DNA of 31,337 nt from a virus. Each line of letters opens with the position of its first letter. The first letter of the stretch is position 1. The notes beneath the pieces were generated by a model. It was not told the DNA's origin. It did no database searches and was given only the letters and a program-made list of their open reading frames with translations. This document shows positions 1 through 7,145 of the stretch, in pieces. The stretch is taken from positions 1 through 31,337 of IMG/VR virus record IMGVR_UViG_3300044940_000083; one strand, written 5' to 3'. Made by a program: the position numbers and the translations under genes.

Positions 1-71
1 TTAATGCCCCAGCGCCGGGCGTTGCGGCGCTATCCGTTCACAAAAGCATTTACGCGGGGCGACAACCCCGC
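1..71 (+). other. Double-hairpin leader before the 87-449 gene
   Basis: Two GC-rich inverted repeats precede the first plus-strand gene. One pairs AGCGCCG (11-17) with CGGCGCT (25-31) across a 7-nt loop. The other pairs GCGGGG (54-59) with CCCCGC (66-71) across a 6-nt loop and ends directly before the ribosome binding site AAGGAG (73-78). The first 17 bases (TTAATGCCCCAGCGCCG) recur at 31290-31306. The unit is probably part of a structured leader or intercistronic RNA in a rightward transcript. Its function is unknown, and no uridine run follows either hairpin. Confidence 0.55.
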
Positions 72-86
72 AAAGGAGATTTCATC

Positions 87-449
87 ATGTCGATTAACAC
101 GTTTGTCGTGGGGGTGGCCGACCCCACGACAAAATACGAAGTTAGGCCAGACGGCCTCATTTTGGTGCGTATGGGGGTGTACGCCACCCCGGAAGGGGCA
201 GTTACCCCCGGATTCCGGATCAGCCACTTGCGCGCCATGTGCGGGCACTCGGTATGGTGGTACTTCGCTTCCCGTTCCGAAGCCGTCGCTTGGCTTCGGA
301 ACAAGGATAATTTTGACGAGCTGTCTTACTTTAGAGAAGATGATCGGCGAGAGATCGTCGCCGATATGATCGAACAAAAAAAGGACTACTCTTGCTGTTA
401 CGGGGTAGTCTGGGATGAAATACATCCTCCCTTAGACCCTTTGATTTAG
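87..449 (+). CDS. Hypothetical protein, 120 aa
   Basis: I do not recognise this protein. It is one of only two convincing plus-strand genes. The ATG at 87 has a strong ribosome binding site (AAGGAG at 73-78, 8-nt spacing), which decides the start. The sequence is soluble in character, with no signal peptide or membrane segment. An aromatic and cysteine-containing centre (CGHSVWWYFASRSEAVAWL, about residues 50-68) is followed by a charged stretch (FREDDRREIVADMIEQKKD). The central part could be an alpha/beta fold. A CRISPR array begins 32 nt past the stop, and the minus-strand late operon converges on it from the other side. If the molecule is circular, this gene is the second in a rightward operon starting at 30943, which makes a host-takeover or regulatory role possible but unproven. 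Confidence 0.75.
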   Translation: MSINTFVVGVADPTTKYEVRPDGLILVRMGVYATPEGAVTPGFRISHLRAMCGHSVWWYFASRSEAVAWLRNKDNFDELSYFREDDRREIVADMIEQKKDYSCCYGVVWDEIHPPLDPLI

Positions 450-481
450 CCGCCTCCGCCCAGTCCGGGCTTCGACCACAG

Positions 482-808
482 ATTTCCATGCTTGAATAAG
501 CATGGCCGAATTGAAGCTTAATCCCTACGGTTTGTTCCCACTCTTTCACGCGCACATTTCCATGCTTGAATAAGCATGGCCGAATTGAAGCGGATTGTCA
601 CGAGGAAGAACGGCAAGCATTTTTCGAGATTTCCATGCTTGAATAAGCATGACCAAATTGAAGCAGGTTCGTACCGCACCCATTCGCCATTTTCGTTCTT
701 GATTTCCATGCTTGAATAAGCATGGCCGAATTGAAGCAACGTATCCTTCGCGTCTGTTGTGTCTGGCAATGCATTTCCATGCTTGAATAAGCATGGCCGA
801 ATTGAAGC
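482..808 (+). CRISPR. Phage-borne CRISPR mini-array, 5 repeats and 4 spacers
   Basis: Five 36-bp repeats lie at 482-517, 556-591, 629-664, 702-737 and 773-808. They are separated by four unrelated spacers of 38, 37, 37 and 35 bp. Repeats 1, 2, 4 and 5 are identical. Repeat 3 has two G-to-A changes in its right half. Each repeat contains an inverted repeat, CCATGCTT-GAAT-AAGCATGG, giving an 8-bp stem with a 4-nt loop, and ends in ATTGAAGC on the plus strand. That ending resembles the ATTGAAAC-type 5' crRNA tag of many type I and III arrays and suggests plus-strand transcription. No cas genes are in the window and no AT-rich leader adjoins the array: only 32 bp separate it from the upstream gene, and the downstream side runs straight into a convergent gene. 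It probably uses host Cas proteins. Confidence 0.93.
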
Positions 809-815
809 AAAAGCA

Positions 816-1142
816 TCAGTGCCCCGTGAACGGGGCCGCCAAACCTTCTGCGATCATCCTCAAATTGATCGATTCCCCGTCGAGCGTCAACGTCGCCACA
901 CACCGCCCGTATTTGTCCCACGCTTTCGATTCGAGTTGGACCTCTTTACCCTCGATCCAGCTCCGCAAAACTTCCTCAGACCGCACACCTTCAGCCATTG
1001 TGGGGCGTTTTTTCTCTGGGGCGCTGATCCCGTAGAGGCGAACCGTCTCAACGAAATAAACCCCGAAACCGAGGTCAATGCGAGCCTCAACGGTATCCCC
1101 ATCAATCACGCGGGTAACTAAGGCGTTGTAGGTGTACATCAT
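816..1142 (-). CDS. Thermonuclease-like (SNase-fold) protein
   Basis: This is a 108-residue protein of the staphylococcal nuclease family (SNc domain). It shows the family motifs VIDGDTV (residues 12-18), RLYGISAPE (35-43) and DKYGR (76-80). By alignment with S. aureus nuclease, the catalytic Arg35, Glu43 and Arg87 equivalents are present as R35, E43 and R80, and Asp21 is D16. The calcium ligand Asp40 is replaced by Ser (S40) and Thr41 by Ala, so metal binding may be changed or activity reduced. There is no signal peptide, so it acts inside the cell if active. It is the last gene of the leftward series and converges on the CRISPR array. The start may be either of two adjacent ATGs (1142 or 1139); neither has a strong ribosome binding site. 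Confidence 0.85.
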   Translation of the reverse strand: MMYTYNALVTRVIDGDTVEARIDLGFGVYFVETVRLYGISAPEKKRPTMAEGVRSEEVLRSWIEGKEVQLESKAWDKYGRCVATLTLDGESINLRMIAEGLAAPFTGH

Positions 1143-1210
1143 TCAAATGCCGTGACGGCATCCTCCGTAGTCTGCAATACTCTGCACCCCCACCGCCCAA
1201 TACAGTGAGA

Positions 1211-1570
1211 TCATCCCGCACCCAAGCCGATTGTGTCGCGAACCTTGTACAAATTCTCTTTGAGATATTCTCTCAGAGATTCGATTAACTGCCCACGCAT
1301 CGGGTAGAGGATCAGATTCGCCGGAAAAGGCAATTTGATTTTGTCCTTGATCTGGTCAATCAGATAATCGACGAATGCATCGGCGTCCGAGAATTCCCCT
1401 TCCTTCGCAAAAAATGCTTGCCACTGGCCCTGCATCGCTTCGATTTGCGAGAGGATCGCATCACGCACGGCACGCAGATAACGGCCCTTGAACGGTAGGT
1501 TATTGCTCCATTTGGGGAGCAAACTATCGAAGATTGTGGTAACGCGAACCTTTAACTTTTCGAGTAACAT
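1211..1570 (-). CDS. Hypothetical protein, 119 aa
   Basis: I do not recognise this protein. It is predicted to be mostly helical. It begins MLLEKLKVRVTTIFDSLLPK and contains an acidic, aromatic middle (EGEFSDADAFVDYLIDQIK) and a C-terminal amphipathic helix rich in Leu and Arg. It has no clear transmembrane segment. The ATG at 1570 has AAGGAA as a ribosome binding site 6 nt upstream. It lies between the tRNA gene and the thermonuclease-like gene, at the distal end of the late operon after the membrane-protein cassette. A role late in infection is possible from position only. Confidence 0.75.
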   Translation of the reverse strand: MLLEKLKVRVTTIFDSLLPKWSNNLPFKGRYLRAVRDAILSQIEAMQGQWQAFFAKEGEFSDADAFVDYLIDQIKDKIKLPFPANLILYPMRGQLIESLREYLKENLYKVRDTIGLGAG

Positions 1571-1603
1571 AGTTGTTCCTTTATTTGTGTTTGTGTTATC
1601 CAG

Positions 1604-1675
1604 TCGGAGAGGCAGGAATCGAACCTACAATCTACGGCTTATAAGACCGTCGCTCTCCCACTGAGCTACTCCCCG
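1604..1675 (-). tRNA. tRNA-Ile (anticodon UAU)
   Basis: A complete 72-nt cloverleaf folds on the minus strand. The acceptor stem pairs CGGGGAG with CTCTCCG (one G-U pair). The D stem is GCTC/GAGC. The anticodon stem ACGGT/GCCGT closes the loop CTTATAA, giving anticodon UAU, which reads the isoleucine codon AUA. The T stem GTAGG/CCTGC closes the loop TTCGATT, and the discriminator is A. The first pair is C-G rather than the usual G-C, and CCA is not encoded. It lies between the 1211-1570 and 1714-2247 genes on the same strand, so it could be processed from the late transcript. It may supply a tRNA for a codon that is rare in a GC-rich host. Confidence 0.9.
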
Positions 1676-1713
1676 AGCAACCGACCCGTCACACGGACGA
1701 GCATAACCTACCT

Positions 1714-2247
1714 TCACGATCCTGTCGGACAATCTGGCCCACTACCAACGGGAAAACGGTATGGAACCTGTTGCGGAATCACCACCCGCGAATCTGGCCC
1801 CCCCATAACTTCACGATACACTGCTTGCATTTTTTTCGGCGTCTCTTTGTTCGGCTTGAACGAGTAGGCCACGACTTCCATTTTGTCGGGTCGAGCATAC
1901 AACAAACGTGGCTTATCGTTACCATTGTTTGATCGTACCACAACGTGAATACACTCGCCGAAAGCATCGTATACGTCTCGATGTTCAAGCGGGTCAATTC
2001 CCACCCAGATAACGAGCGGAATTCCCTTTCGGCGAGCGATAACACCGGCATCAGTGATACGTTCGACGTCGGTTTTGGTCGATGCAATCGGTGAGACTTT
2101 AGCCCGTTCGCGTGCTGCTTTCGCCAGTGCTAAACTCGCTTTGGTTCTCGCTTCCGATTCGTCCTCCGATCTCAGTTGACCAGCCCACGCGAAGGCAAGG
2201 AATAATACGACGAATAAAACCACAAACGGATATTCAAACAATCTCAT
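1714..2247 (-). CDS. Secreted or membrane-anchored protein, 177 aa
   Basis: The start is placed at 2247 because GGGAGG lies 9 nt upstream and the ATG overlaps the stop of the preceding small gene (ATGA). A longer reading frame upstream is less likely. The protein opens with MRLFEYPFVVLFVVLFLAFA, a signal peptide or N-terminal anchor. A charged helical stretch follows, then a mixed alpha/beta region (GIPLVIWVGIDPLEHRDVYD) that looks thioredoxin-like, though it has no Cys-x-x-Cys. The C-terminus is proline- and glycine-rich. It is the last member of a three-gene set with four-base overlaps. The function is unknown; involvement in lysis or envelope modification is inferred from context only. Confidence 0.7.
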   Translation of the reverse strand: MRLFEYPFVVLFVVLFLAFAWAGQLRSEDESEARTKASLALAKAARERAKVSPIASTKTDVERITDAGVIARRKGIPLVIWVGIDPLEHRDVYDAFGECIHVVVRSNNGNDKPRLLYARPDKMEVVAYSFKPNKETPKKMQAVYREVMGGPDSRVVIPQQVPYRFPVGSGPDCPTGS

Positions 2248-2405
2248 AACTGACGGCCTCCCATAGGTGCGACAAAATTTCCGAACAAATTGCCAAAAAA
2301 CCATAGTGCGATTATTGGAATAATCAGTATCAGTGCAACGTAGATGACCATGTAGACCACCCACATAGCCCCGTAAACACATCGCCAGAACTTTGATTCA
2401 CTCAT
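2244..2405 (-). CDS. Small membrane protein, 53 aa (holin candidate)
   Basis: This short gene is joined to both neighbours by ATGA overlaps. Its ATG (2403-2405) overlaps the stop of the protease gene, and its TGA (2244-2246) overlaps the start of the next gene. It encodes a 53-residue protein starting MSESKFWRCVYGAMWVVYMV. One long hydrophobic segment covers about residues 12-42 (VYVALILIIPIIALWFF lies within it). The tail is short and glycine- and arginine-containing (MGGRQL). The overlaps and the unbroken membrane segment make it a convincing gene despite its size. Size, topology and position beside an exported protease suggest a holin or pore-forming role. This is inference only; a spanin-like or accessory membrane function is also possible. 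Confidence 0.8.
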   Translation of the reverse strand: MSESKFWRCVYGAMWVVYMVIYVALILIIPIIALWFFGNLFGNFVAPMGGRQL

Positions 2406-3676
2406 CGTAATTCTTTGCGTCTCTGTTCTTCGAGAAGATCGGCCTCACGATAAATCACAGCATAACCTTTCAGCAACGCTTTTTGTTCGCCTTTTTCTGT
2501 CAGCTCATTTCGCTCGATTGAGTTTCGTTCTGCGAACCAGTCGTCGATTTCGATTTTGCGTCTTGGGAAACCCTTCACGCCGGAGACCGCGTAGCTATCT
2601 CCTTGTGCTAATATTCGTGCCATTGTTGGTTCATCGCACCAGAACGAACCATCTGGAATATCCGAGTATTTACCCGCTGGCCCCTTCACCCATTTCGGCC
2701 CCCATGAATTGAGGATCAAATAACCTTTTTTGTCGGCACGGTATCCGATGACCGCCATACAGTGAGCCCACGATCCAGAGGCACGGAGGAACCCTTCGGC
2801 ATCCCGCGTATACGGACCACTCTGACCGAATCCCACATCAGAACAGATGAAAAGTGCGTACCCCTGCCCGAGAGCTTTTTTCGCGTCTTCTGTGGTTTTC
2901 ACTAACGCAACAGAGACAACGGTTTGTTTTTTCGCTTCGGGTTCCAACTCGTCCGGAACGCCCGAATATCCCCACTGTCTGCAACGCGATTCCGAGTAGG
3001 CCGTTAGATCGTAATTGCCGTATTTCCCGCGTGCAAGAACACCGCCAGAGCTAAGCCATTTTGCAGCCCATGCCCCCGTTGAACCGTCGCCATTGAACGG
3101 CACACGCCCCCCATTAACCTCGACCCGCGAACCGCCGTAAATAACCTCCTGCACGAGGTCGGGTAACTCCTGATTTGGCCCACCCTTTCGTAGTGCCCCT
3201 GTCGCTGCCATCGCATACTCGCACGCGGAGGCAGCCCCGAACGCAACACATGATCCCACCTGCCCCTGATTGCGAGATGCGAAGGGTTTTAGGCCGACCA
3301 TCGACCGGCCCCGATTCGCCAGCCGGAACACGAGAGCATCGGCAGTGTCTGCGAAAATGTCGTCCATCTCCGCACGACCCGCAGGAGTGTCCGCGAAGAT
3401 CGGGAACGGCAACGACTGAATGACTTTGTCCCGTTCCGCTTGTGCTATCGGCCTCCACCCGAGGTCAGAAAAATCGGGAAGCGGCGGAAGGTCAGGTTCG
3501 GGAACCGGCGGAGGAACGAACGGCGGAGCATCAGGATTACCACACCCCTGCACGGCCCACGTTCCGAGACCCGCCAGAAACATGATTGCATAGAGTGCGT
3601 ATTTACGCAGATTCCACGAGAAAAACAGCATCACCCATGCTTTTAGTGCAGCCCACGTCGCTTTGATTTTGTCCAT
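2402..3676 (-). CDS. Membrane-anchored papain-like (C1) cysteine protease
   Basis: This 424-residue protein has an N-terminal hydrophobic anchor (about residues 26-43) followed by VQGC, which could be a lipobox. A proline-rich linker (51-68) leads to a papain-fold domain. The oxyanion Gln137 and catalytic Cys143 are in NQGQVGSCVAFG. The catalytic His305 is in GSWAHCMAVIGY, and the Asn323 is in ILNSWG. The triad is intact, so the enzyme is probably active outside the cytoplasm. The usual Cys before Gly-Ser-Cys is Val, which removes a conserved disulphide partner. A charged helical tail ends the protein. It is translationally coupled to a small membrane protein. It may serve in host lysis, envelope breach or processing of surface proteins. 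No muramidase, amidase or endopeptidase of classical endolysin type is present. Confidence 0.88.
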   Translation of the reverse strand: MDKIKATWAALKAWVMLFFSWNLRKYALYAIMFLAGLGTWAVQGCGNPDAPPFVPPPVPEPDLPPLPDFSDLGWRPIAQAERDKVIQSLPFPIFADTPAGRAEMDDIFADTADALVFRLANRGRSMVGLKPFASRNQGQVGSCVAFGAASACEYAMAATGALRKGGPNQELPDLVQEVIYGGSRVEVNGGRVPFNGDGSTGAWAAKWLSSGGVLARGKYGNYDLTAYSESRCRQWGYSGVPDELEPEAKKQTVVSVALVKTTEDAKKALGQGYALFICSDVGFGQSGPYTRDAEGFLRASGSWAHCMAVIGYRADKKGYLILNSWGPKWVKGPAGKYSDIPDGSFWCDEPTMARILAQGDSYAVSGVKGFPRRKIEIDDWFAERNSIERNELTEKGEQKALLKGYAVIYREADLLEEQRRKELR

Positions 3677-3678
3677 TT

Positions 3679-4419
3679 TTATCGCTTCCTCTTTTCAATG
3701 TTGTTTAATCGATCAAGTGCCGTTGTAATTTCCGTAAGTGCGACCTTCGCTTTCCCGCGTATTGTTGGGTCTAATTTCGCTTCGGGATCCGTTCCCAGTG
3801 CCGACCTGAGCCGTTGAGCAATCAGCCGTCGGCAATCACTTAACACGTCCGCAGGAATGTCGCCAAGAACTTCCGCCATTGCAGTTTGCCAGTCCGAACG
3901 AAAATCGCCGACGGTTACGCTGTCGGGCTTGTCGATGTAACTCAACAGAGCCTTGTAGAATCCGGTCAGCTTGGCGAGCCATTCGCGTTTCACTTCGACT
4001 TCCGTTTTGTCCGCATCGTACAACCGTTTCAAATCCGCATAGAATCCCGCATCAGGTGTCGGTGGAGTTGGTGGAACCGGTGGTTTTGGTTCGGGCGGAG
4101 TAGGTCCGCTATCGTCGATGATGACCGTGATTATTTCGGCAGCGGGGGAGGGTTCGCCTCCCTCAGCGGTCCAGCAGAGCAATTTGTATCGACCCGCTTT
4201 TGTTGCCGTGACAACCGCCGTCTTAGAGTCTCTGAGAAGCTCAGGCGGGAAGACTTTGAGATTCTTATCAGCGCTATACCATTGAACGGGGTTTTTCGAG
4301 ATTGCCGGCACGCGAATCCAATCACCTACCGACCCCTTCACCTCACTGGGCACTGAGGGCGGATCGACGGCGTAGACCGACGATGCGAAAAAGACCGAAA
4401 GTAGAACGCATAAACGCAT
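3679..4419 (-). CDS. Secreted protein with Ig-like domain and proline-rich linker
   Basis: This 246-residue protein starts with a clear signal peptide (MRLCVLLSVFFASSVYA, cleavage after about residue 17). Residues about 20-105 look like a beta-sandwich of Ig or PKD type (strands such as KAGRYKLLCWTAEGGE and EIITVIIDD). A linker of PPEPKPPVPPTPPTP follows, and then a helical, charged C-terminal domain ending EKRKR. It ends 2 nt before the protease gene and is probably co-expressed with it. The layout suggests an exported binding or scaffold protein for the cell surface. I do not recognise a named family. Confidence 0.75.
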   Translation of the reverse strand: MRLCVLLSVFFASSVYAVDPPSVPSEVKGSVGDWIRVPAISKNPVQWYSADKNLKVFPPELLRDSKTAVVTATKAGRYKLLCWTAEGGEPSPAAEIITVIIDDSGPTPPEPKPPVPPTPPTPDAGFYADLKRLYDADKTEVEVKREWLAKLTGFYKALLSYIDKPDSVTVGDFRSDWQTAMAEVLGDIPADVLSDCRRLIAQRLRSALGTDPEAKLDPTIRGKAKVALTEITTALDRLNNIEKRKR

Positions 4420-4445
4420 AAAATTTTCTTAATGGATTATACAGA

Positions 4446-5039
4446 TTACCACCCCATCGCCTCAACAATATCAATCGCGGTCTTGATCCGGTCGGCAAAT
4501 CCGAGCATCTTCAAGCGACTGGTTAACGCAACACCGATTTTCGTTCCGGCGGGGAGAATGCCCGCGTTAATTGCACGAGTAACTAACGCCTGCACCAACA
4601 CCGCCGGAACCTCTCCGGCATTGTCGCCTAACGCTTGCAGCTGATCGAGCAACAGATTACGCCACGTCGTTTTGGTATTCGCATCGAGCTGTTCGTGAAG
4701 GGCAATTTCCGCGAGAAACCCTGAGATTGCAGAGCGAACGATGGGAGCGGGAATCGGGTCTAGTTCTATCTCGATATTCTCATTAGTGAGATATTGATAG
4801 AGTCCCTTTGCGTCTTTCGTCTGAACGAATGCTTGATATTCTGGTTTAGCAAGTTCTTCCCGAAACATCGGCCACCACGATTTTTTTACGCTTTCGAGTA
4901 ACGCAATTTGTGCCCTTAAAACGCCTAATTCTTGCGATTTCGCAAGGTCACTTGCTTGAGCGTCCAACAAACCTTGCCGTAATTCGTCGCGTTGCGTGGT
5001 AACGAGTCTCAATTGCTCTTGCAATGATTCTAATGTCAT
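4446..5039 (-). CDS. Coiled-coil protein downstream of the tail fibre
   Basis: The start at 5039 is chosen because the ATG overlaps the tail-fibre stop (ATGA) and GGAG lies 9 nt upstream. The 197-residue product begins with a coiled coil (LESLQEQLRLVTTQRDELRQ, about residues 3-50). A helical domain rich in Leu and Ala follows and ends EAMGW. There is no signal peptide or membrane segment. Genes immediately after a tail fibre often encode fibre assembly chaperones or virion-associated proteins, and translational coupling fits that. No family was recognised, so the role is inference. Confidence 0.75.
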   Translation of the reverse strand: MTLESLQEQLRLVTTQRDELRQGLLDAQASDLAKSQELGVLRAQIALLESVKKSWWPMFREELAKPEYQAFVQTKDAKGLYQYLTNENIEIELDPIPAPIVRSAISGFLAEIALHEQLDANTKTTWRNLLLDQLQALGDNAGEVPAVLVQALVTRAINAGILPAGTKIGVALTSRLKMLGFADRIKTAIDIVEAMGW

Positions 5040-7012
5040 GTTTCCATTCTCCGAGCGGTTAATTCTGTTTGTCCGTTTGCGTCCGATACGACCTGAGATG
5101 CTGCTAGCGCGGCCCCTTGCCAATTCGCTTGGACTGTAATTAAATCGCCCGCCGTACAAGCTACGCTTTGGCAATGCAAAGGCACCGTGTCTTGCCAGTT
5201 TGCCCCAGCCCCCAGGACGGCCAAATAAATCGCCGGGCTTGATTCAATAACTACCCCGTTTCTGAAAATGGCCCCGACCATGAAACTTGCACCACCAGCA
5301 CCGGCGGTCATGCTCATTCGTATTTTCCCGACAAAATCGTATCTGCCCGTTGATGGAATAACAAACGCGAGACCTGTTGGGGTATAGCCCGGACCTGCAA
5401 AAATGTTCACAGGAGAGACAGGCAAAACAGCTTCGACCCGCGTGATTCCCGTCCCAATAGCTGTTGTTAGCCCGTTTGAATGCGTGTCGCCGATAATGTT
5501 GGGGAGAGATGATCCGGTCGTTGTTGGCGGAGCAAACGTCCCATCAGCACGAAGGAAATTCGCCGTTCCGCCACCGCTTGCGGGAACAAGCCCCTTGAGT
5601 GCCGGCGTAAACACATCGAGCATCGCGGTCGTTTGTGTCGCCGTCAGGTCACTAGCATTTGCTAATCCGCCTGTATTGTTCCCTTTGATGGTGTATGCTG
5701 CCATTTGAGCGGATTTGGCATTCGTGACCGCATTATTGGCAATTTTCGCCGTGCTGATTCCATCCGTTGCAATGCCGATCGTGACGTTTCCCCCCGCCCC
5801 GCCATCCGTAATACTCACCACTGATGCTTCGCCGGTCAACACTCGTTCGTTTGTGAGTGTTGCATCTGTGGCGAGAGTGACGTATTGGGCACCTACCGGA
5901 GCACCACCCGAAGGTGTTGTGGGTATCCACTCCGTTCCGTCGTATCCTAACACTTGCCCCGAAGTTGGCGATGTTGCATTGACGTTTACGCCCCGAATTT
6001 TTGCCACTGTGGGATTCGGATAGCTTCCGGCAAGATCGCCACCCGCACTACCCGTCGGAGGAATCGAAGTGGTCGAACCCACTTGCCAGCATATGCCCCC
6101 TGCAAATTTGTTACCGAGCGGATCAGTACCGGTGTCGCCGTAGTAGTACGGGCCACCAATTCCCGTACCGACGGAAAATTTTTGCGTGGCGTGCCAACGC
6201 TCCGCAATGCCGACCTGACGTAACTGATTCGTTTCGTCGGGTGACTTGAATACCCCTAGTTTTATTTCGGGGAACCCCGGTGCTGCATACGTCGGAAGCG
6301 CAGACGCTAAGTAATTCGCTTTGATTATTAAATGTGAAGGCGTGAACAAATAAGGTAACTGGCCACCGGCAGCCATTGCCCCACTGCCCGCGAACCCACG
6401 CGAAAACACTTCGGCCGAACTGATAGCATTAGTGAACGTGGCAAATTGCCGTCCGCTCAACCCGCCATCCGGATCGTCAGCGGAAATCAAACTCAGAATT
6501 GCACTTTGAAGGATGCCAAATAATTCTGCCGATCCTTGATATTGCGTGATGGCCAGATGCAAGTCTGTGATTGCACCCGATTCGTCGATCAACTTGCCGC
6601 GGCGTAATCGCGGATAGGAAGACGCAGCCGTTCCACCGATGCCTAACATCTCGACAGTTTTTTGACCCTTCCCTAAATACTGGTCTACATCGTTGACGAT
6701 CCCGCACGTGTTGTACGCAGCCGACTGAGGGACGAGCAAAACCGCACCGGTCGCCGGATTCGTGATCGCAATGTATTGGGTGCGAATTTCGATAATGCCC
6801 GTGTAGGTCGGAGCACCGGTAGTATCCTTTACCGTGATACCCGCACCGCCCGCGAACGCCGATCCGTCCAAACTGATTAACGGGCCTCCCGATTTCGTGA
6901 ATTGCAGGGGTGGGGCCACACGCAGGCGTAGGAAGTCCTCTAACGCTCGTGCGAGGGCGTTCAGACGCGAAGCAGCTTCGGCGGATAACGGGCCGGGTCG
7001 AAAGAATGCCAT
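5036..7012 (-). CDS. Tail fibre / receptor-binding protein
   Basis: This is a 658-residue protein. An N-terminal domain (about 1-310) probably attaches to the tail tip. It is followed by the repeat-type motif GGDLAGSYPNPTVAKIRGV (324-342) and GQVLGYDGTEWIPTT (352-366), which is common in phage fibres and collars. A Gly/Thr/Ala-rich beta stretch follows, containing KIANNAVTNAKSAQMAAYTI and LKGLVPASGGGTANFLRADG. The C-terminal ~140 residues look like a C1q/TNF-type trimeric head. It follows the tape measure and tip protein, as expected. The ATG at 7012 is the first usable start after an in-frame stop. Its ribosome binding site is weak (AGG), and a 133-nt gap precedes it. Confidence 0.87.
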   Translation of the reverse strand: MAFFRPGPLSAEAASRLNALARALEDFLRLRVAPPLQFTKSGGPLISLDGSAFAGGAGITVKDTTGAPTYTGIIEIRTQYIAITNPATGAVLLVPQSAAYNTCGIVNDVDQYLGKGQKTVEMLGIGGTAASSYPRLRRGKLIDESGAITDLHLAITQYQGSAELFGILQSAILSLISADDPDGGLSGRQFATFTNAISSAEVFSRGFAGSGAMAAGGQLPYLFTPSHLIIKANYLASALPTYAAPGFPEIKLGVFKSPDETNQLRQVGIAERWHATQKFSVGTGIGGPYYYGDTGTDPLGNKFAGGICWQVGSTTSIPPTGSAGGDLAGSYPNPTVAKIRGVNVNATSPTSGQVLGYDGTEWIPTTPSGGAPVGAQYVTLATDATLTNERVLTGEASVVSITDGGAGGNVTIGIATDGISTAKIANNAVTNAKSAQMAAYTIKGNNTGGLANASDLTATQTTAMLDVFTPALKGLVPASGGGTANFLRADGTFAPPTTTGSSLPNIIGDTHSNGLTTAIGTGITRVEAVLPVSPVNIFAGPGYTPTGLAFVIPSTGRYDFVGKIRMSMTAGAGGASFMVGAIFRNGVVIESSPAIYLAVLGAGANWQDTVPLHCQSVACTAGDLITVQANWQGAALAASQVVSDANGQTELTARRMET

Positions 7013-7145
7013 ACCTGATAATATGATCCGTGTGATCTACGCAGACTGATGGCAAGAAAAATGAGTGATAGCGTGGAGAGTTGCGCAGCAGAATTTTCGT
7101 GGGACAACGCGGACGAGAAGATAACCGCGACTTGAAGAAGACAAA

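Noticed and set aside
518-921. Overlapping minus-strand frames across the array with repeated peptides such as FGHAYSSMEI
   Set aside because: They are readings of the CRISPR repeat in three frames. There are no ribosome binding sites, and the spacer parts are unrelated.
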